From positions 11,353-52,595 of the forward strand of contig NZ_RCAA01000037.1 of assembly GCF_003628475.1 (NCBI RefSeq): 41,243 nucleotides of DNA. Direction: 5' to 3'. This DNA is from Enterobacter sp. R1(2018) (GTDB taxonomy: Bacteria; Pseudomonadota; Gammaproteobacteria; Enterobacterales; Enterobacteriaceae). Position numbers and translations under genes: made by a program. The notes below the pieces were generated by a model. That model had not been told where the DNA came from. It saw only the letters and a program-made list of their open reading frames with translations, and did no database searches. Below, one piece after another: positions 20,719 to 30,197 of the stretch (the stretch's first letter is position 1; each line of letters opens with the position of its first letter).

Positions 20719-22020
20719 TCACTTCAGATCGGACTGAACCTGATGAATTGGTTTTGCCCACGGGTTCTTCGCCTGTACGTCAGCCGGCAGCGTTGAAACG
20801 GCTCGTTTCGCCTCGTCTTTGCTGGCGTAAACACCGCTAATCAGCACATACCACGGCTGGCCGTTACGCACGGTCTGGTACACCATGTAATGCTGCAGGT
20901 TTTCTTTCTTCGCCCATGCGTTCAAATTCGCAGAGTTAGAAGAAGAGCTGAGCTGCAGGGTGTAATGGCTGCCCGGCGCGCCTTTAATTGCGCTCGCATC
21001 CCCGGTGACCATCGCACCGCCTGCCGCTGGGGCCGCCGTGCTGGCTGTCGCCGCAGGCGTAGCCGCTTTTGGTGCCGCAGCTGCCGTCGGCGCTTTAACA
21101 GGAGCCGCTGCCACAGGTTCGCTACGTTTGGCGGTGGTAACCGGTTTTGGTTCCGCTACGGTAGTTTTCGCCGTTGCCTGGGGTTTCGTCTGCGCGGGCT
21201 GAGTTTTATGCGGCTCAATTACCGCTTGTTTACGTTCCGGACGCGCGGCTGGCTGCGGCTGGCGCACCTGCTCGTTTTTCGCGGCGTTCTGAGCCGGCGC
21301 GGCTGTCGCGTTGTTGCCCGCAACGCGTGCAACCGTGGCTGGCTGCGTTGGCAGAGTTGAGCCGCTTACCGCGTTGTCAATCTGGCCCTGCTGCTGGGTC
21401 AGCGCATTATTCAGATCGCCCGGGACTTCCACACGCTGCTGGCCTTCTGGCGTCGGCTGAACCTGCGCATCCGTTGGGGTAGAAGAAATCGGCGGTAAAT
21501 TCACGTTCTGCTGCTGTTGGTCCGCGTTGGCGGTTTGGTTAGCAACGTTTGCCTCACCCGGCTGTGGCTGAGCGCCGTTAGCCTGGTTCGCGGTGTCATT
21601 GGTGCCGGACAGATCGATATTCTTTTCGGCGTTTGGATTTTTGTTCGCCGTATCATTATCGGAAGAAGGCGATTTGAGCGCGGATCCGATACCAATAATG
21701 AGCAGCAGCAGAACCAGAATACCGATGCCCATCATCAGATGCTGACGAGAGACGGGAACCTTCTGTTTCGGGGCTTTTTTGCGCCCGCGCGCGGGACGGC
21801 GTTCGGCGGCTTCAACCTTCATGCCGTCATCGCCTTCGTACTCCTCTTCTTCGTCGCGAGGGCGACGAGAACGCGAGGAGCGAGGCTCATCGGCATCAAG
21901 ATCGACGTCATCGACGTTGATCTGCGGTTCGTTATCGAACTCGTCAGGCTTGCGTGAACGATCCCGACGACGATCGCTGGGATCGGGTTTCAGTTCGTCT
22001 TCCGGTTTGAATTCATCCAT
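20719..22020 (-). CDS. damX: Cell division protein DamX (SPOR domain)
   Basis: A 433-residue bitopic membrane protein. The cytoplasmic N terminus is rich in Asp, Glu and Arg (1-90). A single membrane helix (about 95-115, [18 protein letters not shown]) follows, then a long periplasmic linker rich in Ala, Pro, Gln and Thr. The C-terminal SPOR domain (about 345-430, from [11 protein letters not shown]) binds denuded septal peptidoglycan. DamX joins the divisome and, in E. coli, affects filamentation and bile sensitivity. The linker is low-complexity and is the most variable part. Confidence 0.96.
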   Translation of the reverse strand: MDEFKPEDELKPDPSDRRRDRSRKPDEFDNEPQINVDDVDLDADEPRSSRSRRPRDEEEEYEGDDGMKVEAAERRPARGRKKAPKQKVPVSRQHLMMGIGILVLLLLIIGIGSALKSPSSDNDTANKNPNAEKNIDLSGTNDTANQANGAQPQPGEANVANQTANADQQQQNVNLPPISSTPTDAQVQPTPEGQQRVEVPGDLNNALTQQQGQIDNAVSGSTLPTQPATVARVAGNNATAAPAQNAAKNEQVRQPQPAARPERKQAVIEPHKTQPAQTKPQATAKTTVAEPKPVTTAKRSEPVAAAPVKAPTAAAAPKAATPAATASTAAPAAGGAMVTGDASAIKGAPGSHYTLQLSSSSNSANLNAWAKKENLQHYMVYQTVRNGQPWYVLISGVYASKDEAKRAVSTLPADVQAKNPWAKPIHQVQSDLK

Positions 22021-22118
22021 TTAACACCCCACTCAAAGGCTTATGCCAGCAGTACGTACTTTGCACATCGCCCGAAGTTAAAAATCGCCCGACTGCGGCG
22101 ACCAATCATTTCTAATAG

Positions 22119-23207
22119 TTAAGCCTGCTGACAATCAGCAATGGCGGACAGAACGACATTGTGTGGCACTCCGCCACGAACTTCACTCTTCCCGATAGCC
22201 AACGGCAGCACAAGGCGTAGCTCGCCGGCCAGTACTTTCTTATCTCGCATCATGTGGGGCATATATGCGTCTGCTGACATTTCCCGCGGCCCGGTAACGG
22301 GCAGCCCGGCACGCTGTAGCAGGGTAATGACGCGCTGAACGTCGGCTTCACTAAATTGTCCCAGGCGAAACGCAGTGCGCGCGGCCATGACCATACCGGC
22401 TGAAACCGCTTCGCCGTGCAACCAGTTGCCATAGCCCATTTCGGCTTCAATGGCGTGGCCAAAGGTATGGCCCAGATTGAGTAAAGCACGTAAGCCGCTT
22501 TCGCGCTCGTCGGCGGCCACAACTTCTGCTTTCAGTTCGCAACAGCGGCGAATGCAATAAGCCATCGCTTTGCCGTCCAGCGCTAATAAAGCATCAAGAT
22601 TATCCTCAAGCCAGCTAAAGAACGCCGCATCAAGGATAATGCCGTATTTGATTACTTCTGCCAGGCCCGAAGCCAGCTCCCGTTTTGGTAACGTGCTCAG
22701 ACAGTCGAGATCCACCACCACCGAAGCGGGCTGGTAGAACGCGCCAATCATATTTTTACCAAGGGGATGGTTAACGGCAGTTTTACCGCCAACGGAGGAA
22801 TCCACCTGCGAAAGCAAAGTGGTAGGAACCTGAATAAAGCGTACGCCGCGCTGATAGCTCGCCGCGGCAAAACCGGTCAGATCGCCTATAACGCCGCCGC
22901 CAAGGGCAATTAGCGTCGTGTCGCGACCGTGCGGTTTTTCCAGCAGCGCCGTAAAGACGGTATCGAGTACGGCAAGGCTTTTGAATTTTTCGCCATCCGG
23001 GAGGATGACGGTATCGACTTTAACGCCCGCTTGCTCAAGCAGACCACGCACCTTATCCAGGTAAAGTGGCGCAAGGGTTTCGTTGGTCACCAGCATCGTC
23101 TGATCGCCAGCTTTCAGCGGCCAAAAGGACGCCGAGTCATTAAATAACCCGGCAGCGATGGTGATAGGGTAACTACGTTCCCCGAGAGTAACAGCTAACC
23201 TCTCCAT
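22119..23207 (-). CDS. aroB: 3-dehydroquinate synthase AroB
   Basis: A 362-residue NAD- and zinc-dependent enzyme that converts DAHP to 3-dehydroquinate, the second shikimate-pathway step. The NAD site [11 protein letters not shown], the substrate/metal segments [12 protein letters not shown] and [13 protein letters not shown], and the zinc-ligand region [12 protein letters not shown] are all visible. It is full length for the family. It lies 57 bp downstream of aroK and 98 bp upstream of damX in the superoperon. Confidence 0.98.
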   Translation of the reverse strand: MERLAVTLGERSYPITIAAGLFNDSASFWPLKAGDQTMLVTNETLAPLYLDKVRGLLEQAGVKVDTVILPDGEKFKSLAVLDTVFTALLEKPHGRDTTLIALGGGVIGDLTGFAAASYQRGVRFIQVPTTLLSQVDSSVGGKTAVNHPLGKNMIGAFYQPASVVVDLDCLSTLPKRELASGLAEVIKYGIILDAAFFSWLEDNLDALLALDGKAMAYCIRRCCELKAEVVAADERESGLRALLNLGHTFGHAIEAEMGYGNWLHGEAVSAGMVMAARTAFRLGQFSEADVQRVITLLQRAGLPVTGPREMSADAYMPHMMRDKKVLAGELRLVLPLAIGKSEVRGGVPHNVVLSAIADCQQA

Positions 23208-23264
23208 AACGCGAAGTCCACCTTAAGAAGCTTTGCCCGCAGGCGTTTCTCGATTAAGCCAGAA

Positions 23265-23786
23265 TCAATTGCTTTCCAACATATGAATAATCTGGTTAGC
23301 AACCACTTTGGCACTTTGGTCGTCAGTGCGAATCGTCACGTCGGCAATCTCTTCGTAAAGAGGATTGCGTTCTTGCGCCAGGGCCTCAAGAACTTCACGA
23401 GGCGGCGTCTCAACCTGCAGCAGCGGGCGCTTTTTATCGCGCTGAGTGCGGGCAAGCTGCTTTTCAATTGTGGTTTCAAGATAAACCACAACGCCACGGG
23501 CCGAGAGACGGTTACGGGTTTCGCGAGACTTCACAGAGCCGCCACCAGTCGCCAGCACAATGCCCTGTTTTTCAGTGAGTTCGTTAATGATTTTTTCTTC
23601 GCGATCGCGGAAGCCTTCTTCGCCTTCAACGTCGAATACCCAGCCCACATCAGCTCCGGTACGTTTCTCAATCTCTTGATCAGAATCGAAAAATTCCATA
23701 TTGAGTTGCTGAGCTAACTGACGCCCAATAGTGCTTTTGCCGGCACCCATAGGCCCAACCAGAAAGATATTGCGTTTCTCTGCCAT
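23265..23786 (-). CDS. aroK: Shikimate kinase I AroK
   Basis: A 173-residue P-loop kinase that phosphorylates shikimate. The Walker A motif is GPMGAGKS (residues 11-18), followed by the substrate-binding DSDQEIE and FRDREE and the GGG loop in LATGGGSV. The ATG at 23786 gives the E. coli length and start ([11 protein letters not shown]). The frame extends to 23828 but the extra residues are not conserved. First gene of the superoperon, with a sigma-70-like promoter about 115 bp upstream. Confidence 0.98.
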   Translation of the reverse strand: MAEKRNIFLVGPMGAGKSTIGRQLAQQLNMEFFDSDQEIEKRTGADVGWVFDVEGEEGFRDREEKIINELTEKQGIVLATGGGSVKSRETRNRLSARGVVVYLETTIEKQLARTQRDKKRPLLQVETPPREVLEALAQERNPLYEEIADVTIRTDDQSAKVVANQIIHMLESN

Positions 23787-24106
23787 TTTTTCGGTACTAC
23801 TAAGACAATTCGTTGATGATAAACCCACCCGGTAACAACCTGCTGCGGCGGGACATGAACTGAAACCTCATAAGCGATAGTGCGAGAGTCAGACTAAAAA
23901 TTATCTCAACACTCAAGGTAGTTTGGCAACCGATTAAATCACTCAACGCCTCAGCTAAGAGATGAAAAGCATAAACCAGGTTTATCGGCCGCAGGAAATC
24001 ATTACCCTGCCTCTCGAAACGGTACACCTTGTAAGCTAATTCCTCTCTGCCGTCAAACACCTGAGCTACGATTACGAGAAAAATCCGTCGGCGGCTTTAG
24101 AAAAAG
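23787..24106 (-). promoter_or_regulatory. aroK: hofQ-aroK intergenic region (aroK leader)
   Basis: This 320-bp gene-free stretch holds the aroK promoter and a leader of roughly 100 nt. A GTG-started frame of 86 codons (24060 to 23800) runs through it, but it lacks a ribosome-binding site and a recognisable family, and it spans the promoter. I therefore do not call it. No strong terminator for hofQ is visible, so some read-through from hof into aroK is possible. Confidence 0.6.
23900..23929 (-). promoter_or_regulatory. aroK: aroK promoter (sigma-70-like)
   Basis: On the minus strand, TTGCCA (23924-23929) and GATAAT (23900-23905) are separated by 18 bp, a good sigma-70 arrangement. The sequence resembles the E. 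coli aroK promoter as I remember it. Confidence 0.7.
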
Positions 24107-25351
24107 CTATGGAATCGGGATAAGTCGGGGGGTAATAAAAACCACCAGCTCGCGACGCTGGCTGTCTTTCGCATCGTGACGGAACAGCCCGCCAAGCAGC
24201 GGAATGCTGCCCAACAGCGGAACCTTGTCACGGCTGTCTTTATTATGCTGCTGAAAAATCCCGCCTAACGCGAGCGTTTCCCCATTTTTCACCGACACGA
24301 CGGTTTCGATTTCCTGCTTATCTATGGCCAGCGCTTCTCCATTGGCCTGCTCAATGCTCCGCCCCGGCATATTCTGGCTGATACGTAATTTCAGGCGGAT
24401 ATTGCCCCGCGGCTGGATGGTGGGCGTAACCTCCATCCCCAGTACCGCCTCTTTAAATTCTACGGATGTCGATCCTTTCTCCCCGTTGGCGACCTGATAA
24501 GGAATTTCCGTGCCCTGCTTGATGCTGGCTGGCTGCCGATGGGCAGCCATTAAGCGAGGACTGGCGATAATCTCCAGCTGCTGCTGTTGCTCAAGAGCGG
24601 ACAATTCCATTTCAAGCAGCCGGCCATCAATGCGCGCAATATTAAAACCGATATGCGTTGTGGCGTTGGTAACGGAAACATCCGCGCCGGAGCCGGTAAA
24701 ATCAGGCGCGGCGCCTCCCCTGCTGCCCTGCGCGAGGTTCCACTTCACGCCCAGCTCATGTAGTTTGTTCTGGTTAACGGTGACGATATGCGCCGCAATT
24801 TCCACCTGCCCCATGGGGAGATCCATCTCCTCCATCCAGCCCGCTATCTGTTTCAGAGCAGCTTTGTTATCCCGCACGATAAGACGGTTGGTGCGTTTAT
24901 CGACGGTAATGCTGCCGCGCGGGCTTAAAAGTTTTTCGCCCGCAGCCTTAAGCGCCGCGGCTAACTCGTCGGCATCGGCATGAGCCGGAGAAAATACCTG
25001 GTTAAGCAACGGCAGCTTTAAAGCCTGCTCTTTGCGTCGTTCTTCCTGTACGGCCTGCTGTTGCTGCATCCTGGCTTTCGGTACGATTTGCAGGACGTTC
25101 CCTTCGCGAAGCTGGGTCAGCTCAGCCGTTTTCAGCACCAGCTGAAAAGCCTGTTTCACAGGGATGCCTTGCAGATGAAGTGACACAACGCCCTCCACGC
25201 CAGGCGCTATCAGCAGATTGAGGCGCTGGTTTTCTGCCAGCGCCTGTAAAACCTGGGCCACGGGCGCGTTATCCAGCGTCAGAGAAACGTTATCCGCGAG
25301 GCCTGCTGACGGCCAGGCTATTAGCAGAACGAACGCGCGCATCCATGCCAT
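24107..25351 (-). CDS. hofQ: HofQ, secretin of the DNA-uptake/type IV pilus-like apparatus
   Basis: A 414-residue outer-membrane secretin (PilQ/ComE-like). It has a signal peptide (MAWMRAFVLLIAWPSAGLA), an N-terminal STN-like region, an N1/KH-type domain, and the C-terminal secretin core with VEFKEAVLGMEVTPT and ELVVFITPRLIPIP. In E. coli, hof genes are needed to use DNA as a nutrient and resemble Haemophilus competence genes. The ATG at 25351 is preceded by AGAAGGAA. The start lies 62 bp inside the 3' end of hofP. It is the last gene of hofMNOPQ. Confidence 0.95.
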   Translation of the reverse strand: MAWMRAFVLLIAWPSAGLADNVSLTLDNAPVAQVLQALAENQRLNLLIAPGVEGVVSLHLQGIPVKQAFQLVLKTAELTQLREGNVLQIVPKARMQQQQAVQEERRKEQALKLPLLNQVFSPAHADADELAAALKAAGEKLLSPRGSITVDKRTNRLIVRDNKAALKQIAGWMEEMDLPMGQVEIAAHIVTVNQNKLHELGVKWNLAQGSRGGAAPDFTGSGADVSVTNATTHIGFNIARIDGRLLEMELSALEQQQQLEIIASPRLMAAHRQPASIKQGTEIPYQVANGEKGSTSVEFKEAVLGMEVTPTIQPRGNIRLKLRISQNMPGRSIEQANGEALAIDKQEIETVVSVKNGETLALGGIFQQHNKDSRDKVPLLGSIPLLGGLFRHDAKDSQRRELVVFITPRLIPIP

Positions 25352-25676
25352 ATGTTTTTCCTTCTGTTTTCCATGAGTAAAAAGGCCGCCCGCATTCCGC
25401 GGGCAAGGTTACGGATAAAAGCCGTTGGTCGATTTCAAGGATCTGTGTTCCGCGCTCTGTCTGCATCCCGCGAGTAAGGCGGCGCCATTTTTTCTGCGGA
25501 TCGCGCATTATGACGATCGCGCCTTTTTCAGAGCTAATCACGCCATGAAGCGTCCACTGCGCCAGCTTTTTAACAAGAGCAGCGCAAGGCGCAAGCAGAG
25601 GTTGAAAGGGGTTTCTCGGCATGGGCGAAGCCGGCTGCGCCGCTATCAGCAGCGCAAGAAGAAGGTTACGGTTCAT
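25290..25676 (-). CDS. hofP: HofP, DNA-uptake/pilus-assembly accessory protein
   Basis: A 128-residue protein with a hydrophobic N-terminal segment (MNRNLLLALLIAAQ), probably a signal peptide, then an NPFQP motif like the start of PilP-type proteins. The segment KKWRRL is shared with E. coli HofP; overall similarity is weak. The ATG at 25676 overlaps the hofO stop by 11 bp, and the last 62 bp overlap hofQ. By analogy with PilP it may link the inner-membrane complex to the secretin HofQ. The role is inferred from order and family. Confidence 0.8.
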   Translation of the reverse strand: MNRNLLLALLIAAQPASPMPRNPFQPLLAPCAALVKKLAQWTLHGVISSEKGAIVIMRDPQKKWRRLTRGMQTERGTQILEIDQRLLSVTLPAECGRPFYSWKTEGKTYGMDARVRSANSLAVSRPRG

Positions 25677-26136
25677 CAATGATATCCAGCGTCATGGCCA
25701 GCCGAAGCCGCTCGCCTTTTGGTTCGACAGCAAAATCCTGCAGCGCAACATCGCGGTAGCCTGACAAGCGCGCAAATAAAGAAGGAAGTTTTTCCCAGGG
25801 CAGCAGCATTTCCAGCGCTGCGTTTTTGCCTTCAGGCTGCCATTTTTCGAGTTCTCCTCCGCCCTGATGGGCAAACTCTACCGCTGAAAAAGATCCAGTG
25901 GGCGTGGCTTCTCTATGTTGTTTCACGCCGCGGGTGGATGAAACTAAAGCAATAACGCCGCGGCGGAGCTGGGCAAGCGCGCTGCTTTCTAGCTGATTAT
26001 TAAGTAAAGATTCCCGCAGCTCTACCTGCTGCGGCCGGATGATAAAGCCCAGGAGGATAACTGCGGCAACGTTAACGGCGGCCAGGCTCGCATACTTCAC
26101 CCAAAGGGGGGCGGCCAGCCAGCGTTCAGTCAGCAC
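25666..26136 (-). CDS. hofO: HofO, DNA-uptake/pilus-assembly accessory protein
   Basis: A 156-residue protein with a single membrane helix near the N terminus (about residues 14-32, YASLAAVNVAAVILLGFII) and a periplasmic remainder, the PilO-like layout. I chose the GTG at 26136, not the longer frame to 26220, because GGAGGT stands 5 bases before it and it makes an 11-bp overlap with hofN like the neighbouring pairs. The length is then near E. coli HofO (146). The sequence is poorly conserved; the name rests mainly on position and layout. Confidence 0.75.
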   Translation of the reverse strand: MLTERWLAAPLWVKYASLAAVNVAAVILLGFIIRPQQVELRESLLNNQLESSALAQLRRGVIALVSSTRGVKQHREATPTGSFSAVEFAHQGGGELEKWQPEGKNAALEMLLPWEKLPSLFARLSGYRDVALQDFAVEPKGERLRLAMTLDIIDEP

Positions 26137-26662
26137 GATCCACCTCCGCAAAGGCAAAAGTGAAGGAAAATGCCAGCGGGCTATCAGGGTTACGCTGAAT
26201 CCCCTTCGCCGAGACGTCAATAATCTTGGGAAGCTGTCTTAATTTCTGTTCCAGAAGGGGTAGATCTTCCGGGTTTTCCGCGTTGCCGTGAATAGTTACT
26301 CTGCCGTTTACCATAGCAAGGGAGGTAAGCCAGATGCCTTTGGGCAACAAAGCGGCCAGCCGGGTTAACCTTTGCTCCCATTCACTTATCGCTAATCGTC
26401 GCGCGTTACGCGCCTCGCGTAATTTTTGTCGCTTCGCCAGCTTTTGCGCTTCCTGATATTTGTGCTGTAACGAAGCACGCAGCTGCGACAAATATTCGGC
26501 CTGCATGCGCTGCTGCTCCCCTTGCCATGCCACCAAAGCGGGCCTGGTGATAGCGATCAATAACGCCGACAGCAGGCATCCCGCGGCCAGTAATCCCCAG
26601 CGGCGCAGTTGCCGTTGGCGGTTTCGCTTCCTCCACGGCAGCAGGTTAATCATTGCCGTCAT
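26126..26662 (-). CDS. hofN: HofN, DNA-uptake/pilus-assembly accessory protein
   Basis: A 178-residue PilN-like protein. The short cytoplasmic motif MTAMINLLPWR corresponds to the INLLPWR motif that binds the PilM/HofM ATPase fold. A membrane helix (about residues 21-40) and a coiled-coil-like basic region follow. The ATG at 26662 overlaps the hofM stop as ATGA and keeps the same residue count before INLLPW as E. coli HofN. The open frame upstream to 26845 runs inside hofM and is not part of the gene. Confidence 0.85.
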   Translation of the reverse strand: MTAMINLLPWRKRNRQRQLRRWGLLAAGCLLSALLIAITRPALVAWQGEQQRMQAEYLSQLRASLQHKYQEAQKLAKRQKLREARNARRLAISEWEQRLTRLAALLPKGIWLTSLAMVNGRVTIHGNAENPEDLPLLEQKLRQLPKIIDVSAKGIQRNPDSPLAFSFTFAFAEVDRAD

Positions 26663-27483
26663 CGGTTGACCCACCCGATCGCCAGACCGATAGCCACGGT
26701 GAAGCTCCCGCCATGCGGTGGCAACGGCGGCTGCAGCCGCGCCAGGGCGCGCCAGGCATCCAGTGGCAGCGCGCCCTGCGGCAAGGGTTCCGCCAACGCG
26801 CTGCTGAAGGCAACCTCCTGCGGCTCGACCGCCAGCTGAAGGCACAGGTCAGAAAACGTCCGCGCCTGACGAACATCCACCCATCCCCAGTCCGGCTCTT
26901 CGCCGGGCTTTGCCCAAAGCCAATGATCCTGCTCCCGGTGCACCAGCAAACGCGGCCTGTCCGGGCTGCACAGACGACCAAGAGCGGGAAGCACGCTGGC
27001 GCCCGGCGTAAGCGAGACCGGGAACAGGCGCTGCCCGGCAAGATTTGTAAGCAGTTGCTGAACCTCGCTGTGCCGGGCGGCGATTATCCGTATTTGAGCC
27101 ATATCCTGCGGCATCGCCGTGTAATCCCAGCTCAGTTGGGCAGGCAACATCTGTAGCTGCCCTGCTGCGGCGGCGGCGAGATAGCTTTCACGTGCCGGTT
27201 CGCACAGACGGTTATCAGGCGTTGGAACCGGACGTTGTAAGGTGCGCCGAGTCGGAAAGGCGACGCGAAGCTGATGGCGTAACGGCAGCTCCCTTCGCCA
27301 TTGCGCCAGCGCTTTTATCAGGTTTTCCGGCGCCTGCACGACGCCTTCCCGAAAGGTATTTTCGGGCAGTGGAATAAGCCACCATTGGCGTAGTTGCCAT
27401 CCCTGCCGCTGCCGCTTTACGGCCACCGCGCGCAATGTTTGGCATTGAATTTCCAGGCCTATTTGCCAGGTGCTGATAACCAT
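26659..27483 (-). CDS. hofM: HofM, PilM-like actin-fold protein of the DNA-uptake apparatus
   Basis: A 274-residue cytoplasmic protein, similar in length to E. coli HofM (259). It shares the start WQIGLEIQ, the segments RELPLRHQ and AFPTRRTLQR, and the C-terminal QPPLPPHGG. PilM proteins bind the N terminus of PilN (here HofN). The ATG at 27483 is preceded by GGGAG. It heads hofMNOPQ and is divergent from mrcA across 119 bp that must hold both promoters. No pilin or motor ATPase gene is present in the window. Confidence 0.85.
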   Translation of the reverse strand: MVISTWQIGLEIQCQTLRAVAVKRQRQGWQLRQWWLIPLPENTFREGVVQAPENLIKALAQWRRELPLRHQLRVAFPTRRTLQRPVPTPDNRLCEPARESYLAAAAAGQLQMLPAQLSWDYTAMPQDMAQIRIIAARHSEVQQLLTNLAGQRLFPVSLTPGASVLPALGRLCSPDRPRLLVHREQDHWLWAKPGEEPDWGWVDVRQARTFSDLCLQLAVEPQEVAFSSALAEPLPQGALPLDAWRALARLQPPLPPHGGSFTVAIGLAIGWVNR

Positions 27484-27602
27484 AGTGACGATCTCCCTGT
27501 CGTTTGCTTTCGAATTTGGCATATCAAAGCTTCTGGCTTGCCTTTATACTACCGCGCGTTTGTTTATAAACTGCCCAGTGGGAACCTGATGGGAAATTTA
27601 AG

Positions 27603-30155
27603 GTGAAGTTCGTAAAGTATTTATTCATCCTTGCAGTCTGTTGCATTCTGCTGGGAGCCGGCTCGATTTACGGGTTGTATAAATTTATAGAGCCGCAGCT
27701 GCCCGATGTCGCCACGTTAAAAGACGTGCGGCTGCAGATTCCAATGCAGATCTACAGCGCTGACGGGGAATTGATTGCCCAGTACGGCGAGAAACGCCGT
27801 ATCCCGCTGACGTTGAATCAAATTCCGCCGGAAATGGTAAAAGCGTTCATCGCCACCGAAGACAGCCGCTTCTACGAGCATCACGGCGTCGATCCGGTCG
27901 GTATTTTCCGTGCCGCAAGCGTTGCGCTGTTCTCAGGCCATGCTTCCCAGGGCGCCAGTACCATTACTCAACAGCTGGCGCGTAACTTCTTCCTGAGTCC
28001 GGAACGCACCATGATGCGTAAGATTAAGGAAGCCTTCCTGGCGGTGCGTATTGAGCAGCTGCTGAGCAAAGATGAAATCCTTGAACTCTATCTGAACAAA
28101 ATCTATCTCGGCTATCGCGCCTACGGCGTGGGGGCTGCGGCGCAGGTCTATTTTGGCAAAACTATCGATCGGCTTACGCTGAGCGAAATGGCGGTGATCG
28201 CCGGTTTGCCAAAGGCGCCATCGACGTTTAACCCGCTGTATTCGCTGGAAAGATCCACCGCACGCCGCAACGTTGTGCTCGCGCGTATGCTGAGTGAGAA
28301 TTACATCACCCAGGCGCAGTACGACGAAGCGCGCGGCGAGCCGATTGTCGCAAACTATCACGCTCCGGAAATCGCCTTCTCAGCGCCCTATCTCTCAGAG
28401 CTGGTGCGTCAGGATCTGGTAAGCCGCTACGGCGATAAAGCCTACGAAGACGGCTACAAGGTTTACACCACCATTACCCGCAAGATTCAGCAGGGCGCCC
28501 AGCAGGCGGTTCGTAACAACGTGATGGCTTACGATATGCGTCACGGCTACCGCGGCCCGTCAAACGTGCTGTGGAAGGTGGGCGAAAGCGCCTGGGACGA
28601 AAAGAAAATCATCGACTCCCTGAAAAATCTGCCCGTTTACGGCCCTCTGTTCCCGGCGGTGGTCACCGGCGCGAATGCAACAGAAGCAACGGCGCTTATG
28701 GCCGATGGCACCTCAGTGTCGCTAAGCATGAGTGGCGTACGCTGGGCGCGTCCGTATCGCTCTGATACTTCGCAGGGCCCAACCCCGCGTAAAGTCACCG
28801 ATGTGGTTCAGACAGGACAGCAGATTTGGGTGCGCAAAGTTGATGACGACTGGTGGTTAGGACAGGTGCCGGACGTAAACTCGGCGCTGGTTTCTATCAA
28901 TCCACGCGACGGCGCGGTGCTGGCCCTGGTCGGCGGCTTCGACTTCAATCAAAGCAAATTTAACCGCGCCACCCAGGCGCTGCGCCAGGTGGGTTCGAAT
29001 ATCAAACCTTTCCTCTACACCGCCGCGATGGATAAAGGCTTAACCCTGGCAAGCATCCTGAACGACGTGCCTATTTCGCGTTGGGATGCCGGCGCCGGCT
29101 CCGACTGGCGCCCTAAAAACTCGCCTCCGGAGTATGCCGGGCCGATTCGCCTGCGTCAGGGGCTGGGCCAGTCGAAAAACGTAGTGATGGTTCGGGCGAT
29201 GCGCGCAATGGGCGTGGACTACGCCGCAGAGTATTTACAGCGTTTCGGCTTCCCGGCGCAGAACATCGTGCATACCGAATCTTTAGCGCTGGGCTCCGCG
29301 TCGTTTACCCCGATGCAGGTGGCGCGCGGCTACTCGGTCATGGCTAACGGCGGCTTCCTGGTTGACCCGTACTTCATCACCACAATCGTTGATGACAACG
29401 ATCGGACCATATTCGAAGCGAAGCCAAAAGTGGCCTGCCCCGAGTGCGATCTGCCGGTGATTTACGGTGAGACGCAAAAATCCAACGTGCTGGAAAATCA
29501 GGATGTGGAAGACGTAGCGGTTTCCCGGGAACAGCAAAACGCCAGCGTGCCGATGCCGAAGCTGGAACAGGCAAACAACGACCTTGTGGCCCAGACAACC
29601 GCGCCTGAGTATGCGCCTCACGTTATCAATACCCCGCTGTCGTTCCTGATTAAAAGCGCGCTCAATACGAATATCTACGGCGAACCGGGCTGGCAGGGTA
29701 CGGGCTGGCGCGCCGGACGCGATTTGAAACGTCGCGATATCGGCGGCAAAACCGGTACGACGAACAGCTCTAAAGATGCCTGGTTCTCAGGCTACGGTCC
29801 GGGGGTTGTGACCTCCGTATGGATAGGCTTTGACGATCATCGCCGCGATCTTGGCCGTACCTCTGCAAGCGGCGCGATTAAGGATCAGATATCAGGCTAC
29901 GAAGGCGGCGCCAAGAGCGCCCAGCCGGCATGGGACGATTTCATGAAAATCGCGCTTGACGGCGTACCTGAAGAGCCACTCACTCCGCCGCCGGGCATTG
30001 TGACGGTAAATATCGATCGCAGCACGGGGCAGCTGGCCAACGGCGGCAACAGCCGCGAAGAGTATTTCATTGAGGGCACGCAGCCAACGCAGCAGGCGGT
30101 GCACGAAGTGGGTACAACGATTATAGATAACGGCGAAGAGCACGAGCTGTTCTGA
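27603..30155 (+). CDS. mrcA: Penicillin-binding protein 1A (MrcA/PonA)
   Basis: An 850-residue bifunctional class A PBP that polymerises and crosslinks peptidoglycan at the inner membrane. An N-terminal membrane anchor (about residues 6-26) precedes the glycosyltransferase domain with catalytic Glu86 in ATEDSRFYEHHG. An OB-like insert follows, then the transpeptidase domain with active Ser465 (SNIK), and KTGTT starting at Lys716. The start codon is GTG at 27603, as in E. coli, and the length is the same. It is divergent from hofM and ends in a strong terminator. Confidence 0.98.
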   Translation: MKFVKYLFILAVCCILLGAGSIYGLYKFIEPQLPDVATLKDVRLQIPMQIYSADGELIAQYGEKRRIPLTLNQIPPEMVKAFIATEDSRFYEHHGVDPVGIFRAASVALFSGHASQGASTITQQLARNFFLSPERTMMRKIKEAFLAVRIEQLLSKDEILELYLNKIYLGYRAYGVGAAAQVYFGKTIDRLTLSEMAVIAGLPKAPSTFNPLYSLERSTARRNVVLARMLSENYITQAQYDEARGEPIVANYHAPEIAFSAPYLSELVRQDLVSRYGDKAYEDGYKVYTTITRKIQQGAQQAVRNNVMAYDMRHGYRGPSNVLWKVGESAWDEKKIIDSLKNLPVYGPLFPAVVTGANATEATALMADGTSVSLSMSGVRWARPYRSDTSQGPTPRKVTDVVQTGQQIWVRKVDDDWWLGQVPDVNSALVSINPRDGAVLALVGGFDFNQSKFNRATQALRQVGSNIKPFLYTAAMDKGLTLASILNDVPISRWDAGAGSDWRPKNSPPEYAGPIRLRQGLGQSKNVVMVRAMRAMGVDYAAEYLQRFGFPAQNIVHTESLALGSASFTPMQVARGYSVMANGGFLVDPYFITTIVDDNDRTIFEAKPKVACPECDLPVIYGETQKSNVLENQDVEDVAVSREQQNASVPMPKLEQANNDLVAQTTAPEYAPHVINTPLSFLIKSALNTNIYGEPGWQGTGWRAGRDLKRRDIGGKTGTTNSSKDAWFSGYGPGVVTSVWIGFDDHRRDLGRTSASGAIKDQISGYEGGAKSAQPAWDDFMKIALDGVPEEPLTPPPGIVTVNIDRSTGQLANGGNSREEYFIEGTQPTQQAVHEVGTTIIDNGEEHELF

Positions 30156-30158
30156 TGT

Positions 30159-30189
30159 AAAAAAGCCCTTCTGTTGAAGGGCTTTTTTT
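30159..30189. terminator. Terminator between mrcA and nudE
   Basis: AAGCCCTT (30163-30170) pairs with AAGGGCTT (30177-30184), with an A-run before and a T-run after. It can act on both convergent genes and lies 3 bp after the mrcA stop. Confidence 0.92.
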
Positions 30190-30197
30190 ATGAACGT

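Noticed and set aside
23800-24060. 86-codon minus-strand reading frame in the aroK leader
   Set aside because: It starts with GTG without a ribosome-binding site, spans the aroK promoter, has no recognisable family, and looks like chance openness of a leader.
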